A stretch of 60,882 nucleotides of DNA, taken from NCBI RefSeq assembly GCF_012349115.1, contig NZ_PQIG01000097.1, positions 1 to 60,882 on the forward strand. Reading direction: 5' to 3'. The notes beneath the pieces were generated by a model. That model had not been told where the DNA came from. It was given only the letters and a program-made list of their open reading frames with translations, and searched no databases. Shown here in pieces: positions 8,151-15,902 of this stretch. Both the position numbers and the translations under genes were made by a program. Positions within the stretch are counted from its first letter, which is position 1, and every line of letters starts with the position of its first letter. This DNA is from Rhizobium ruizarguesonis. GTDB lineage: Bacteria > Pseudomonadota > Alphaproteobacteria > Rhizobiales > Rhizobiaceae.

Positions 8151-10007
8151 ATGAACCATCGTCTGCTGACCGTGATCGCGCTGCTGCTCGCCGGTCTTTG
8201 GGCGGCTGCGCTCGGCTATGTCAATCTCAGTGCCGGAAGCGGCCTTCTCGACCGGATGGAAGCCTCGCTTGCCGATATCCGCAGCGCCATCGTCGGGGTG
8301 AAAACACCGCCTCCCGTCGTCTCGATCGTTGCGATCGACGACCGCACCGCTAGGGCGCACGGCTATCCGCTCGATCGGGCGACACTTGCGCGCCTCGCCG
8401 GCGCGATCACCGCGTTGAAGCCGAAGGCTTTGGCGATCGACATTCTGCTCGTCGATCCGGGGCCGGAGGCGGGCGACGCGGCGCTGACTGCTGCCCTCCG
8501 CGGGGGGCCGAGCGTGATTGCGGCTGCGGCCACTTTCGCGCAAAGCAGCCAGCGGGTCACGGATGTGGCCGGTGATCCGCTTGCCGCCATCCCTGAGGCA
8601 AACCAGCTTCTCTTGCCGCTTCCGCGCTTTGCCGAGGCAGCTGCGGTCGGCATCGTCAATGTCGCAACCGACCAGACCGGCACGCCGCGCTTCATTCCGC
8701 TGATCTCGCGTTCCGCAGACCGGCTGGATCCGGCTTTTCCGCTGCGTGTCGCGTCGGTGGCGCTCGGCGTCGATCCCACGATCGAACCCGATGCCATCAT
8801 GCTCGGAAAGCTGCGTATTCCCACCGATATCGGCCAGCGCCTGCCGGTGACCTTTTATGGCGGGCATGGCAGCATCGCCACCTTCAGCGCCGCCGATGCG
8901 CTGGATGGCAAGCTTTCGGCGGATGCGGTCACTGGTCGCATCGTCGTTATCGGTTCGACGGTGACGGGAGGCGGCGACGTCTTCCCGACGCCGTTCGATC
9001 CTGTCATGCCCGGTGTCGAGGTAATGTCGACGGCGATCACCCATCTCGTCACCGGCGACGGCATGGTGCGCGACCATAGGATAAGGCTGATCGATGCCGG
9101 CATTGCCGTCGGTCTGACGCTCGTGCTCGTTTCGCTGGTCGCCTGGCGCCGCAGTACGGCAGGCTACATCATCATCGTGCTGACGCTGATCGTCTGGGCG
9201 ATGATCAACCTGTCGGCCTTTGCGCATGGCTACTGGCTGAGTGCGGCGCTGCCGATCGCCGCAGCGCTGCCGCCGGCGCTGATCTTCGGGGCGGCCGAGC
9301 TCTGGCTCGACCGCGGCCGCGCTCGCCATTTCGCCGAGCAGAGTGCGCTCCTGCAGCGCATCGAGGCGCCCGGCCTCGGCGAGTGGCTGGCGCGCGATCC
9401 GAATTTCCTTGCCGCGCCGGTGCGCCAGAACGCCGCCGTCATCTTCATCGATCTCTCGGGCTTCACCGGCCTCAGCGAAAATGTCGGGCCGGTAGCGGTC
9501 AGCGAGATGCTGAGCGGCTTCTTCGAACTGGTCGACGAGGAGGCACGCGCCCACGGCGGCGCCATCACCAGCTTCATGGGCGACGGCGCGATGATCCTGT
9601 TCGGCCTACCGGAGCCTGCCGATGACGACGCCGCCCGCGCCGCTGCCTGCGCGGTCAGCCTCTGCGAGCGCACACGGGCCTGGCTTCAAGCGCATGCGGG
9701 CTTTGCCCCGAAGAAAATCGGCTTCAAGGTCGGCGCCCATTGCGGCCCGATCGTCGCCTCGCGATTGGGCACCGGCGACCGGCAGCAGATCACGGCGGCG
9801 GGAGACACCATCAATGTCGGCAGCCGGCTTATGGAGGTGGCCGCCCGCCATGGCGTCGAACTGGCGCTGAGCGCCGAAATCGTCCGCGCCGCCGGCCCCG
9901 ATAGCGTGCTCACGCAGTCCGGCCGCATGGAGGGACCGTTGGAAACGGCGCTGCGCGGCCGGGCAAGCCGCATCGACGTCTGGCTGTGGCGTAGCCGTAC
10001 GCTTTGA
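8151..10007 (+). CDS. CHASE2-domain class III adenylate/guanylate cyclase
   Basis: This is a 618-residue membrane protein. It has an N-terminal helix (about 1-24), a periplasmic CHASE2 sensor domain (about 30-285, with SIVAIDDRTARAHGYPLDR and PTPFDPVMPGVEVMS), a cluster of three helices (about 300-385) and a cytosolic class III cyclase domain (about 425-605). The two metal-binding Asp residues are Asp434 in FIDLSGFTGL and Asp478 in SFMGDG, and the transition-state Asn/Arg pair lies in INVGSRL. The purine-recognising Lys four residues before the second Asp is Ser474 here, which could change nucleotide preference. It is co-transcribed with the FecR-domain gene. Confidence 0.92.
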   Translation: MNHRLLTVIALLLAGLWAAALGYVNLSAGSGLLDRMEASLADIRSAIVGVKTPPPVVSIVAIDDRTARAHGYPLDRATLARLAGAITALKPKALAIDILLVDPGPEAGDAALTAALRGGPSVIAAAATFAQSSQRVTDVAGDPLAAIPEANQLLLPLPRFAEAAAVGIVNVATDQTGTPRFIPLISRSADRLDPAFPLRVASVALGVDPTIEPDAIMLGKLRIPTDIGQRLPVTFYGGHGSIATFSAADALDGKLSADAVTGRIVVIGSTVTGGGDVFPTPFDPVMPGVEVMSTAITHLVTGDGMVRDHRIRLIDAGIAVGLTLVLVSLVAWRRSTAGYIIIVLTLIVWAMINLSAFAHGYWLSAALPIAAALPPALIFGAAELWLDRGRARHFAEQSALLQRIEAPGLGEWLARDPNFLAAPVRQNAAVIFIDLSGFTGLSENVGPVAVSEMLSGFFELVDEEARAHGGAITSFMGDGAMILFGLPEPADDDAARAAACAVSLCERTRAWLQAHAGFAPKKIGFKVGAHCGPIVASRLGTGDRQQITAAGDTINVGSRLMEVAARHGVELALSAEIVRAAGPDSVLTQSGRMEGPLETALRGRASRIDVWLWRSRTL

Positions 10008-10106
10008 CAATCGCCGCGGGAGCGGCTAGGAACGGCGCAAATACCCCGCCGGCTGGCTCCGGCCATGGCGCAGCAACGCGCCTGACAGCTCCGAAAGATC
10101 GAATCC

Positions 10107-12077
10107 ATGACAGAATTTAACGGCGTCGTCCCGGCGATCGCCAAGGCGTTGCAGAAGCGCGGTTACGCCGAACTCACCCCGGTGCAGAAGGCGATGCTCG
10201 ATCCGGCGCTCGCCGCTTCCGACGCGCTGGTCTCGGCCCAGACCGGTTCCGGCAAGACCGTCGCCTTCGGCCTGGCGCTGGCGCCGACGCTGCTTGAAGG
10301 CAGGGAGCGCTTCGGCAATGCCGGCGCGCCGCTCGCCATCGTCATCGCCCCGACGCGCGAACTTGCCCTGCAGGTGAAGCGCGAGCTCGAATGGCTCTTT
10401 GAGATGACCGGCGCAGTGATCGCCAGCTGCGTCGGCGGCATGGACATCCGCAGCGAGCGCCGCACGCTTGAACGCGGCGCCCATATTGTCGTCGGCACGC
10501 CCGGCCGGCTCTGCGACCATATCCGCCGCAGGGCGCTCGACATGTCGGAACTGAAGGCTGCCGTGCTCGACGAGGCCGACGAGATGCTCGATCTCGGCTT
10601 CCGCGAAGACCTGGAATTCATTCTCGATGCGGCACCGGACGAACGCCGGACGCTGATGTTTTCGGCAACGGTGCCGGCGGCGATCGCCAAGCTTGCCAAG
10701 AGCTATCAGCGCGATGCCGTGCGCATCAGCACCGCGGCCGAGGAAAAGCAGCATATCGACATCGAATATCGCGCGCTCATGGTGGCCCCGAGCGACCGCG
10801 AGAATGCGATCATCAACGTGCTGCGCTATTACGAGGCGACCAATGCCATCGTCTTCTGCTCGACGCGCGCTGCCGTCAATCATCTGACAGCGCGGTTCAA
10901 CAACCGCAATTTCGCCGTGGTGGCGCTGTCCGGCGAGCTGACGCAGAACGAGCGCACCCACGCGCTGCAGGCGATGCGCGACGGACGCGCCCGTGTCTGC
11001 ATCGCGACCGACGTCGCCGCCCGCGGCATCGACCTGCCGGGGCTCGATCTCGTCATCCATGCCGACCTGCCGACCAATCCGGACACGCTGCTGCACCGCA
11101 GCGGCCGAACCGGCCGGGCCGGACGCAAGGGCATCAGCGCCATGATCGTGCCGTTGAATGCACGGCGCAAGGCGGAGCGCCTGCTCGAGAATGCCGGTAT
11201 TTCGGCTGCCTGGGCGCGGCCGCCCTCGGCCGAGGAAGTGAGCGAGCGCGACGACGAGCGGCTGCTCGCCGATCCGATCTTCAACGAAACGCCGCAGGAG
11301 GAAGAGCAGGGGCTGGTACAGCAGCTTCTCGCCAGCCACGGCGCCGAAAAGCTCGCCGCCGCCTTCCTGCGTCTTTACCGCACCAATCATTCGGCGCCGG
11401 AGGACCTCATCGAGGTTACCGTACAGGACGAGCGCAGCCGCAAGCGCCGCGACAATGCCGAGCCGTACGAGCCGGCGCAGAAGGGACCGCGCGAAGATTT
11501 CGGCGCCAGTGTCTGGTTCTCCGTCTCGGTCGGGCGCAAACAGAATGCCGAGCCGCGCTGGCTGATCCCGATGCTCTGCCGCAACGGCAATGTGACGAAG
11601 CGCGAGATCGGCGCGATCAAGATGCAGCCTGAGGAAACCTTCGTGGAGATCGCCGCGGCGAGTGCGGAAAGCTTCCAGGCGGCGATCGGACCGAACAAGG
11701 CACTCGAACGCGGCATCCGCGTGACCAGGCTTTCGGGCACGCCGGATTTCAGCCGGGCGCCTGCGCCAAAACCCTATGCCGGCAAGCCATCCCGCGACGA
11801 GCGGCCCGATGATTCGTTCCGCGGCGAGCGGCCGAAGAACAAATTCGGCAAGGCTCCGGGCGGCGGATATGCTGCAGCCGACAATAGCGGCGGGGAAAGA
11901 CGGGATAGCAAGCCCTGGAGCAAGAAGCCGGGCAAACCCGCCTTCGATGGCCCGAAGTCTGACAAGCCGAAATTCGACAAGCCGAAATTCGAAGGCCCCA
12001 GATCCGAAGGCCCCAAATATGAGAGCAAGGGCGGCGGCGCACCGAAGAACAAGTTTTCAAAGAAGAAGCCCGGCTGA
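10107..12077 (+). CDS. DEAD-box ATP-dependent RNA helicase
   Basis: This is a 656-residue cytosolic helicase. It shows the Q-motif region, motif I AQTGSGKT (about residues 45-52), PTRELALQ, GTPGR, motif II DEADEMLDLGF (near 152), SAT, then the second RecA domain with ATDVAARGIDLPG and HRSGRTGRAGRKG. After the core there is a DbpA/CsdA-like RNA-binding region (about 470-555, SVGRKQNAEPRWLIPMLCR). The tail is basic and low-complexity, with repeated KPKF, DKP and EGP units ending KNKFSKKKPG, typical for nonspecific RNA contact. The likely role is ribosome biogenesis or mRNA decay, as for CsdA/DeaD. The assignment to the exact paralogue is uncertain. Confidence 0.93.
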   Translation: MTEFNGVVPAIAKALQKRGYAELTPVQKAMLDPALAASDALVSAQTGSGKTVAFGLALAPTLLEGRERFGNAGAPLAIVIAPTRELALQVKRELEWLFEMTGAVIASCVGGMDIRSERRTLERGAHIVVGTPGRLCDHIRRRALDMSELKAAVLDEADEMLDLGFREDLEFILDAAPDERRTLMFSATVPAAIAKLAKSYQRDAVRISTAAEEKQHIDIEYRALMVAPSDRENAIINVLRYYEATNAIVFCSTRAAVNHLTARFNNRNFAVVALSGELTQNERTHALQAMRDGRARVCIATDVAARGIDLPGLDLVIHADLPTNPDTLLHRSGRTGRAGRKGISAMIVPLNARRKAERLLENAGISAAWARPPSAEEVSERDDERLLADPIFNETPQEEEQGLVQQLLASHGAEKLAAAFLRLYRTNHSAPEDLIEVTVQDERSRKRRDNAEPYEPAQKGPREDFGASVWFSVSVGRKQNAEPRWLIPMLCRNGNVTKREIGAIKMQPEETFVEIAAASAESFQAAIGPNKALERGIRVTRLSGTPDFSRAPAPKPYAGKPSRDERPDDSFRGERPKNKFGKAPGGGYAAADNSGGERRDSKPWSKKPGKPAFDGPKSDKPKFDKPKFEGPRSEGPKYESKGGGAPKNKFSKKKPG

Positions 12078-12142
12078 TTTTGCCGGCAGTCCGTCGCTGG
12101 TCCGGCGGAGGACTTTGGGTCGTATCCCGGGGGGAGGCAAGG

Positions 12143-12577
12143 ATGGTGATGGAAACGGCGATCCTGAGCGTTCCGGTTTTCAGTACGCTCTGCAATGAGG
12201 CCTTCCGGCTGCGGCGCGCCGTTTTCGTGCATGAGCAGAAGGTTCCCGAAGCCGAGGAATTCGATGCCGACGATCTCAGCGCCCATCATCTCGTCGCCGT
12301 CACGGCGGGCGAGGTCTCCGGCACGCTGCGAGTCATCTACGCCGAAGAACATATGAAGATCGGTCGGGTTGCGGTTGCCGGCCAATGGCGCGGCCGGGGC
12401 ATTGCGGCTGATATGATCGGGCGCGCGATGGAACTGCATCGCGACGCGCGCGGCAACCGCTTCTATCTCACAGCGCAGGCGGACAAGCTGCCGCTTTACG
12501 AGCGTTTCGGCTTCGTTGCCTATGGCGCGGAATTTCTTGACGGTGGCATGCCGCATCTTGCCATGAAGAATTACTGA
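12143..12577 (+). CDS. GNAT family N-acetyltransferase
   Basis: This is a 144-residue GNAT protein that transfers an acetyl group from acetyl-CoA to an unknown amine. It has the N-terminal strand-helix with FRLRRAVFVHEQKVPEAEEF, the acetyl-CoA pyrophosphate loop VAVAGQWRGRGIAADMI (Q/R-x-x-G-x-G/A), and the C-terminal LPLYERFGFVAYG signature. The FVHEQ segment places it near the ElaA/YjcF-like group. I chose the ATG at 12143 because GGGAGGCAAGG precedes it; the upstream ATG at 12080 lacks such a site. It is convergent with the SDR gene, with only 19 bp between stops. Confidence 0.9.
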   Translation: MVMETAILSVPVFSTLCNEAFRLRRAVFVHEQKVPEAEEFDADDLSAHHLVAVTAGEVSGTLRVIYAEEHMKIGRVAVAGQWRGRGIAADMIGRAMELHRDARGNRFYLTAQADKLPLYERFGFVAYGAEFLDGGMPHLAMKNY

Positions 12578-12596
12578 GCTTCAGCGACGCGTCGTT

Positions 12597-13442
12597 TCAG
12601 GCTTGGGATTTCACGTCAAAGGCAAGCGAACTTGAAAGGTCCCGGTAGGCATCGATCTGATGCTGCAGCAGCGCGATTTTCTGTTCCACCATGCCAACAG
12701 CATCAGCTCCGGCGATGAACCGGCGGGGCAGCTCCGGTTGGTTGACCAGGGTGATCAGCGCTTGGGCGAGTTTTGCGGGATCGCCGCTCTGCTGGCCGTT
12801 GGCGGATTTCCAGAATGCCAGGTGTTGGGCGCGTCTTTCGTCGTAGTCGCTGACAGACGACGGAGCATATTGGGTTGATTCATCAGTCAGCAATTCCGTT
12901 CGGAAGAAGCCCGGGTTGACGATCATCGTTTCGATACCAAACGGCGCCACTTCGGGCTGCAGCGATTCCATCCAGCCGTCGAGGGCAAACTTCGCGGCAG
13001 AGTAAGCGCTGCAGAACTCAAAGCCCAGCAGGCTGGCCGTCGATGAGATCGAGATGATCTTGCCGGATCCCTGCTGGCGCATCACCGGCAGGACAGCGCG
13101 GGTGACGCTCATGGGGCCGAGGAGACTACTGGCCAGTTGCAGGTCGATCTGAGCCGGCGTCAGCTCCTCAAAATAGCCTGAGTAGAAGTTCGCGGCATTG
13201 TTGACCAATATGTCGATGCGACCAAAGCGTTCGAGTGCGGCCTTGACGGCAGAGTCGGCGTCGGCCGGTCTGGTTACATCCAGCGTGACGACGAGCAGAT
13301 TTTCCGACTGGCCAATCGCCTTGGCAACGCGCTCCGGATTGCGGCCGGTTGCAACGAGTTTGTCGCCAGCAGCCAGAACTGCCTTTGCGAAGTCCAAGCC
13401 CATGCCGCGCCCGGCTCCTGTGATCATCCAAACCTTACTCAT
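12597..13442 (-). CDS. Short-chain dehydrogenase/reductase
   Basis: This is a 281-residue NAD(P)-dependent oxidoreductase. The classical SDR pattern is complete: the cofactor loop TGAGRGMG near the start, DVTRP, NNAAN, the catalytic Ser in IISISSTASLLG, and the YSAAK active-site Tyr/Lys pair, followed by NPGFFRT. I chose the ATG at 13442, with AAGGAAAA just upstream, over the in-frame ATG at 13457. It is 36 bp downstream of the OYE-like gene on the same strand, so the two probably form an operon, consistent with reduction of an enone and a carbonyl on related substrates. The substrate is unknown. Confidence 0.9.
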   Translation of the reverse strand: MSKVWMITGAGRGMGLDFAKAVLAAGDKLVATGRNPERVAKAIGQSENLLVVTLDVTRPADADSAVKAALERFGRIDILVNNAANFYSGYFEELTPAQIDLQLASSLLGPMSVTRAVLPVMRQQGSGKIISISSTASLLGFEFCSAYSAAKFALDGWMESLQPEVAPFGIETMIVNPGFFRTELLTDESTQYAPSSVSDYDERRAQHLAFWKSANGQQSGDPAKLAQALITLVNQPELPRRFIAGADAVGMVEQKIALLQHQIDAYRDLSSSLAFDVKSQA

Positions 13443-13478
13443 CGAATTTTCCTTCATGCTAGATTGTGTGCCGATGCT

Positions 13479-14666
13479 CTATGCGGTGGCCTTCTGCCGC
13501 TGCGCTTCGTGATCATCGTTGATGTTGAACCAGCCGGTGGCCGCCTCGATGACGCCCCAGAGTTTGGCCGGAAGGGCAATTTTCGGGATTGTCGTGGTCC
13601 TGATCTCGTTCTCGATCAGCCTCTCATTGCCACTGCGTGAAAGTTCGACCCACTCCGGGTTTATCACCAGCGCTTGGCCTACAGCCACAAGCGAAAGGCC
13701 CATATGAAGGGCGCTTTCCGCCTGTTGGGGTGACTTGATCTGGCCAGCGGCGATAACCGGAACGCGCCCCGCTACCCTGGCGGCGATCAGTTCAGCGATA
13801 GGACGATCGGCGATGGCTTCGAGTGGTTGGGCTTCGAGTACGCTCGTCAGCGAAGCATGGATGTAGTCCACGCCGCCGTCGATCAGATGCTCGATGAGTT
13901 CGTAGGTGTCTTCAATACGAAGGCCGCCCTCTTCAGGTTCTTCGGGCGAGACCCGGTATCCCAGAAGAAACGGACGCGTCGCGTGTGTGCCTATCACCCG
14001 CCTCACGTTGCGGACCACGGCGAGCGGAAACCGCATCCGGTTTTCCGGCGTGCCTCCCCATTCGTCGTCGCGATGATTGTAGAGCGGCGAGTAAAAGTTC
14101 TGGATCAGGAAGCCGTGGGCCGCATGCAGCTCGACCCCATCGAAGCCGGCTTCGATAGTGCGGCGGGTTGCTTCGCCGAAAGCAGAAATCACATCAAGGA
14201 TTTCGTCGTGGCTCAGTGCGCGCGTCGTGCCGCCGCCTGGATTGAAAGGACCGGGTGAAACTTGAAGCGAACTGGCGCTAACAATGTCTCCGTCCGGAAT
14301 AAGCGCCGGCACCGCCTTGCTACCGGCATGAAAAATTTGAAGAATCGCTGGCGCACCGCCGCTTTTGGCCGCCTCGGCCAGACGCCGGAGGCTTGGGGTG
14401 AAGCTGTCATCATAAGAAGCGAATTCGCCCGTGAACCCGATGCCGTTGGCTGAGACATGCGTGCAGCCCGTTAGAACGAGGCCAACGCCGTTCACCCTGC
14501 GTCGATAGTAGGACACTTCCTCATCCGAGATTGTTCCGTCGTCATTCGCTGACCACGTCGTCATCGGGGCCATGACGACCCTGTTTCGAAGCGTGATCCC
14601 ATTGGCGAAAACGAAGGGTTCAAATAGTGCGGGGGTGGCTTCCATCATCAGCGGTCTCTCTTGCAT
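13479..14666 (-). CDS. Old Yellow Enzyme-like NADH:flavin oxidoreductase
   Basis: This is a 395-residue TIM-barrel flavoenzyme. It begins with the typical LFEPFVFANGITLRNRVVMAPMT, followed by SYYRRR, the His pair in GVELHAAHGFLIQNF, the substrate and FMN region YNHRDDEWGGTPENRMRFPL, and PVIAAGQIKSPQQAE near the end. Such enzymes reduce activated C=C bonds of enals, enones, nitro compounds or nitrate esters. The ATG at 14666 is the longest start; ATGs at 14648 and 14645 are also possible. It heads a unit with the SDR gene and is divergent from a LysR gene, which is the usual sign that the LysR protein controls it. Confidence 0.92.
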   Translation of the reverse strand: MQERPLMMEATPALFEPFVFANGITLRNRVVMAPMTTWSANDDGTISDEEVSYYRRRVNGVGLVLTGCTHVSANGIGFTGEFASYDDSFTPSLRRLAEAAKSGGAPAILQIFHAGSKAVPALIPDGDIVSASSLQVSPGPFNPGGGTTRALSHDEILDVISAFGEATRRTIEAGFDGVELHAAHGFLIQNFYSPLYNHRDDEWGGTPENRMRFPLAVVRNVRRVIGTHATRPFLLGYRVSPEEPEEGGLRIEDTYELIEHLIDGGVDYIHASLTSVLEAQPLEAIADRPIAELIAARVAGRVPVIAAGQIKSPQQAESALHMGLSLVAVGQALVINPEWVELSRSGNERLIENEIRTTTIPKIALPAKLWGVIEAATGWFNINDDHEAQRQKATA

Positions 14667-14715
14667 GCCGTTTAAGCGGTTTGTGAAATGACAAGTAGCA
14701 ATGAAGACAAACGAT

Positions 14716-14750
14716 GATTAGTTGGTATAATCTGCATGAAGTTAGAAATG
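14716..14750. promoter_or_regulatory. 34-bp shared element, copy A (lysR/OYE promoter)
   Basis: The element begins ATTAGTTGG near 14717, contains CTGCATGA and ends GTTAGAAATG at 14750, ten bases before the lysR ATG. Compared without gaps, it matches copy C (19540-19573) at 29 of 34 positions and copy B (18827-18860) at 27 of 34. It lies in the divergent lysR/OYE gap, where a LysR protein normally binds. A TATAAT hexamer at 14726-14731 falls inside it, so part of the match might be promoter sequence. Confidence 0.65.
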
Positions 14751-14760
14751 AGAGAGATAA

Positions 14761-15654
14761 ATGAGGCACGGTGATTTCAGCGAGCTTGCAGCCTTCATCG
14801 CCGTCGCCGAGGCCGGAAGCTTTACGCGCGCCTCCGCCAAACTGGGGCTTTCCCAGTCTGCCGTCAGCTACTCAGTCAGGATGTTGGAGCAGAGGCTAGG
14901 GGTGCGGCTGATCTCACGCACCACACGAAGCCTATCGCTGACCGATGCGGGAGAGCGTATGCTTCGGAGCCTCCGCCCTGCCTTCGAACACATTGAAAGC
15001 GAGATCGCAGCCGTCACCGCACTTCGTGACAAGCCTGCCGGCACCATCCGCATCACGACGTTCCGATATGCCGCCATGAGCGTGCTTTGGCCTGTCATGA
15101 CAACGTTCTTGGCGGAATACCCGGATATTGAAATGGAGGTCATTCTTGACGAGGGCCTGACGGATATCGTGGCCGGCCGGTTCGATGCCGGTATTCGCAT
15201 TGGAGAACAGGTTCAAAAAGACATGGTTGCCGTCAGGATCGGCCCTGACCTTCGCATGGCAGTCGTCGGATCGCCGTCCTACTTCCAGAACCGCACAATC
15301 CCGATGACGCCCCGCGATCTCGGCGACCACCGGGGTATAAGCTACCGGCAAACCACAGGAGGTGGATTGTATGCCTGGGAGTTCGAGCGCGACGGCGAAG
15401 AGCTAGTGGTCAGAATGAACGGGCCGCTTATCATCAACGATAGTTTGATGCTGGAAGCCGCTGCTTTAGATGGGCTCGGGCTTGCCTACACCTTCGAAAG
15501 TCAAGTTTCACAATACATTGCAGACGGGCGACTGATCCGAGTCCTCGACGATTGGTGTCAGCCGTTCCCTGGCTATCACCTTTATTACCCAAGCAGACGT
15601 CAGCATACGGCCGCGTTTGCGCTCCTCGTCGAGGCGCTTCGTTTCAAAGGCTGA
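14761..15654 (+). CDS. LysR-family transcriptional regulator
   Basis: This is a 297-residue LysR protein. The N-terminal winged helix-turn-helix is clear (FIAVAEAGSFTRASAKLGLS, then QSAVSYSVRMLEQRLGVRL), followed by a linker helix and a two-lobe periplasmic-binding-type effector domain from about residue 90. It is divergent from the OYE-SDR pair, with 94 bp between them, and a 34-bp element in that gap recurs near the molybdenum hydroxylase and cytochrome c genes. I infer that it controls the whole 12.6-19.4 kb redox block. The inducer cannot be deduced. Confidence 0.93.
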   Translation: MRHGDFSELAAFIAVAEAGSFTRASAKLGLSQSAVSYSVRMLEQRLGVRLISRTTRSLSLTDAGERMLRSLRPAFEHIESEIAAVTALRDKPAGTIRITTFRYAAMSVLWPVMTTFLAEYPDIEMEVILDEGLTDIVAGRFDAGIRIGEQVQKDMVAVRIGPDLRMAVVGSPSYFQNRTIPMTPRDLGDHRGISYRQTTGGGLYAWEFERDGEELVVRMNGPLIINDSLMLEAAALDGLGLAYTFESQVSQYIADGRLIRVLDDWCQPFPGYHLYYPSRRQHTAAFALLVEALRFKG

Positions 15655-15767
15655 CGCTCCTGCCAGGCCTATCCGGAAGATGGTTGCGTTGGATTGGCGG
15701 ATTGACCTCAGTCGCGCGGTTGCCCGATAGATGTGAGGTCCCGCCTGTCCTGACTACTGGTGATCCG

Positions 15768-15787
15768 CGCGGTCATCGCTGACCGCG
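15768..15787. terminator. Hairpin between convergent lysR and molybdenum hydroxylase genes
   Basis: CGCGGTCA (15768-15775) and TGACCGCG (15780-15787) form a perfect 8-bp stem with a TCGC loop. It lies in the 248-bp convergent gap, where a bidirectional terminator is expected. A T-run is absent on both sides, so the call is tentative. Confidence 0.4.
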
Positions 15788-15902
15788 AAGTCTTAGCTCC
15801 ATTATTGTCAAGACGCCACGCGACAGGAACATCGCGGCCCTGTGCGGCCCGCTGCATTCAGCGGCACACAGGACCGGGCCAGGCTCTCGTCCGAGCCAGG
15901 TT

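Noticed and set aside
7797..9554. A 585-codon frame antisense to the FecR/CHASE2 genes
   Set aside because: The plus strand has recognisable FecR and CHASE2 motifs through the same bases; the antisense product is composition-driven.
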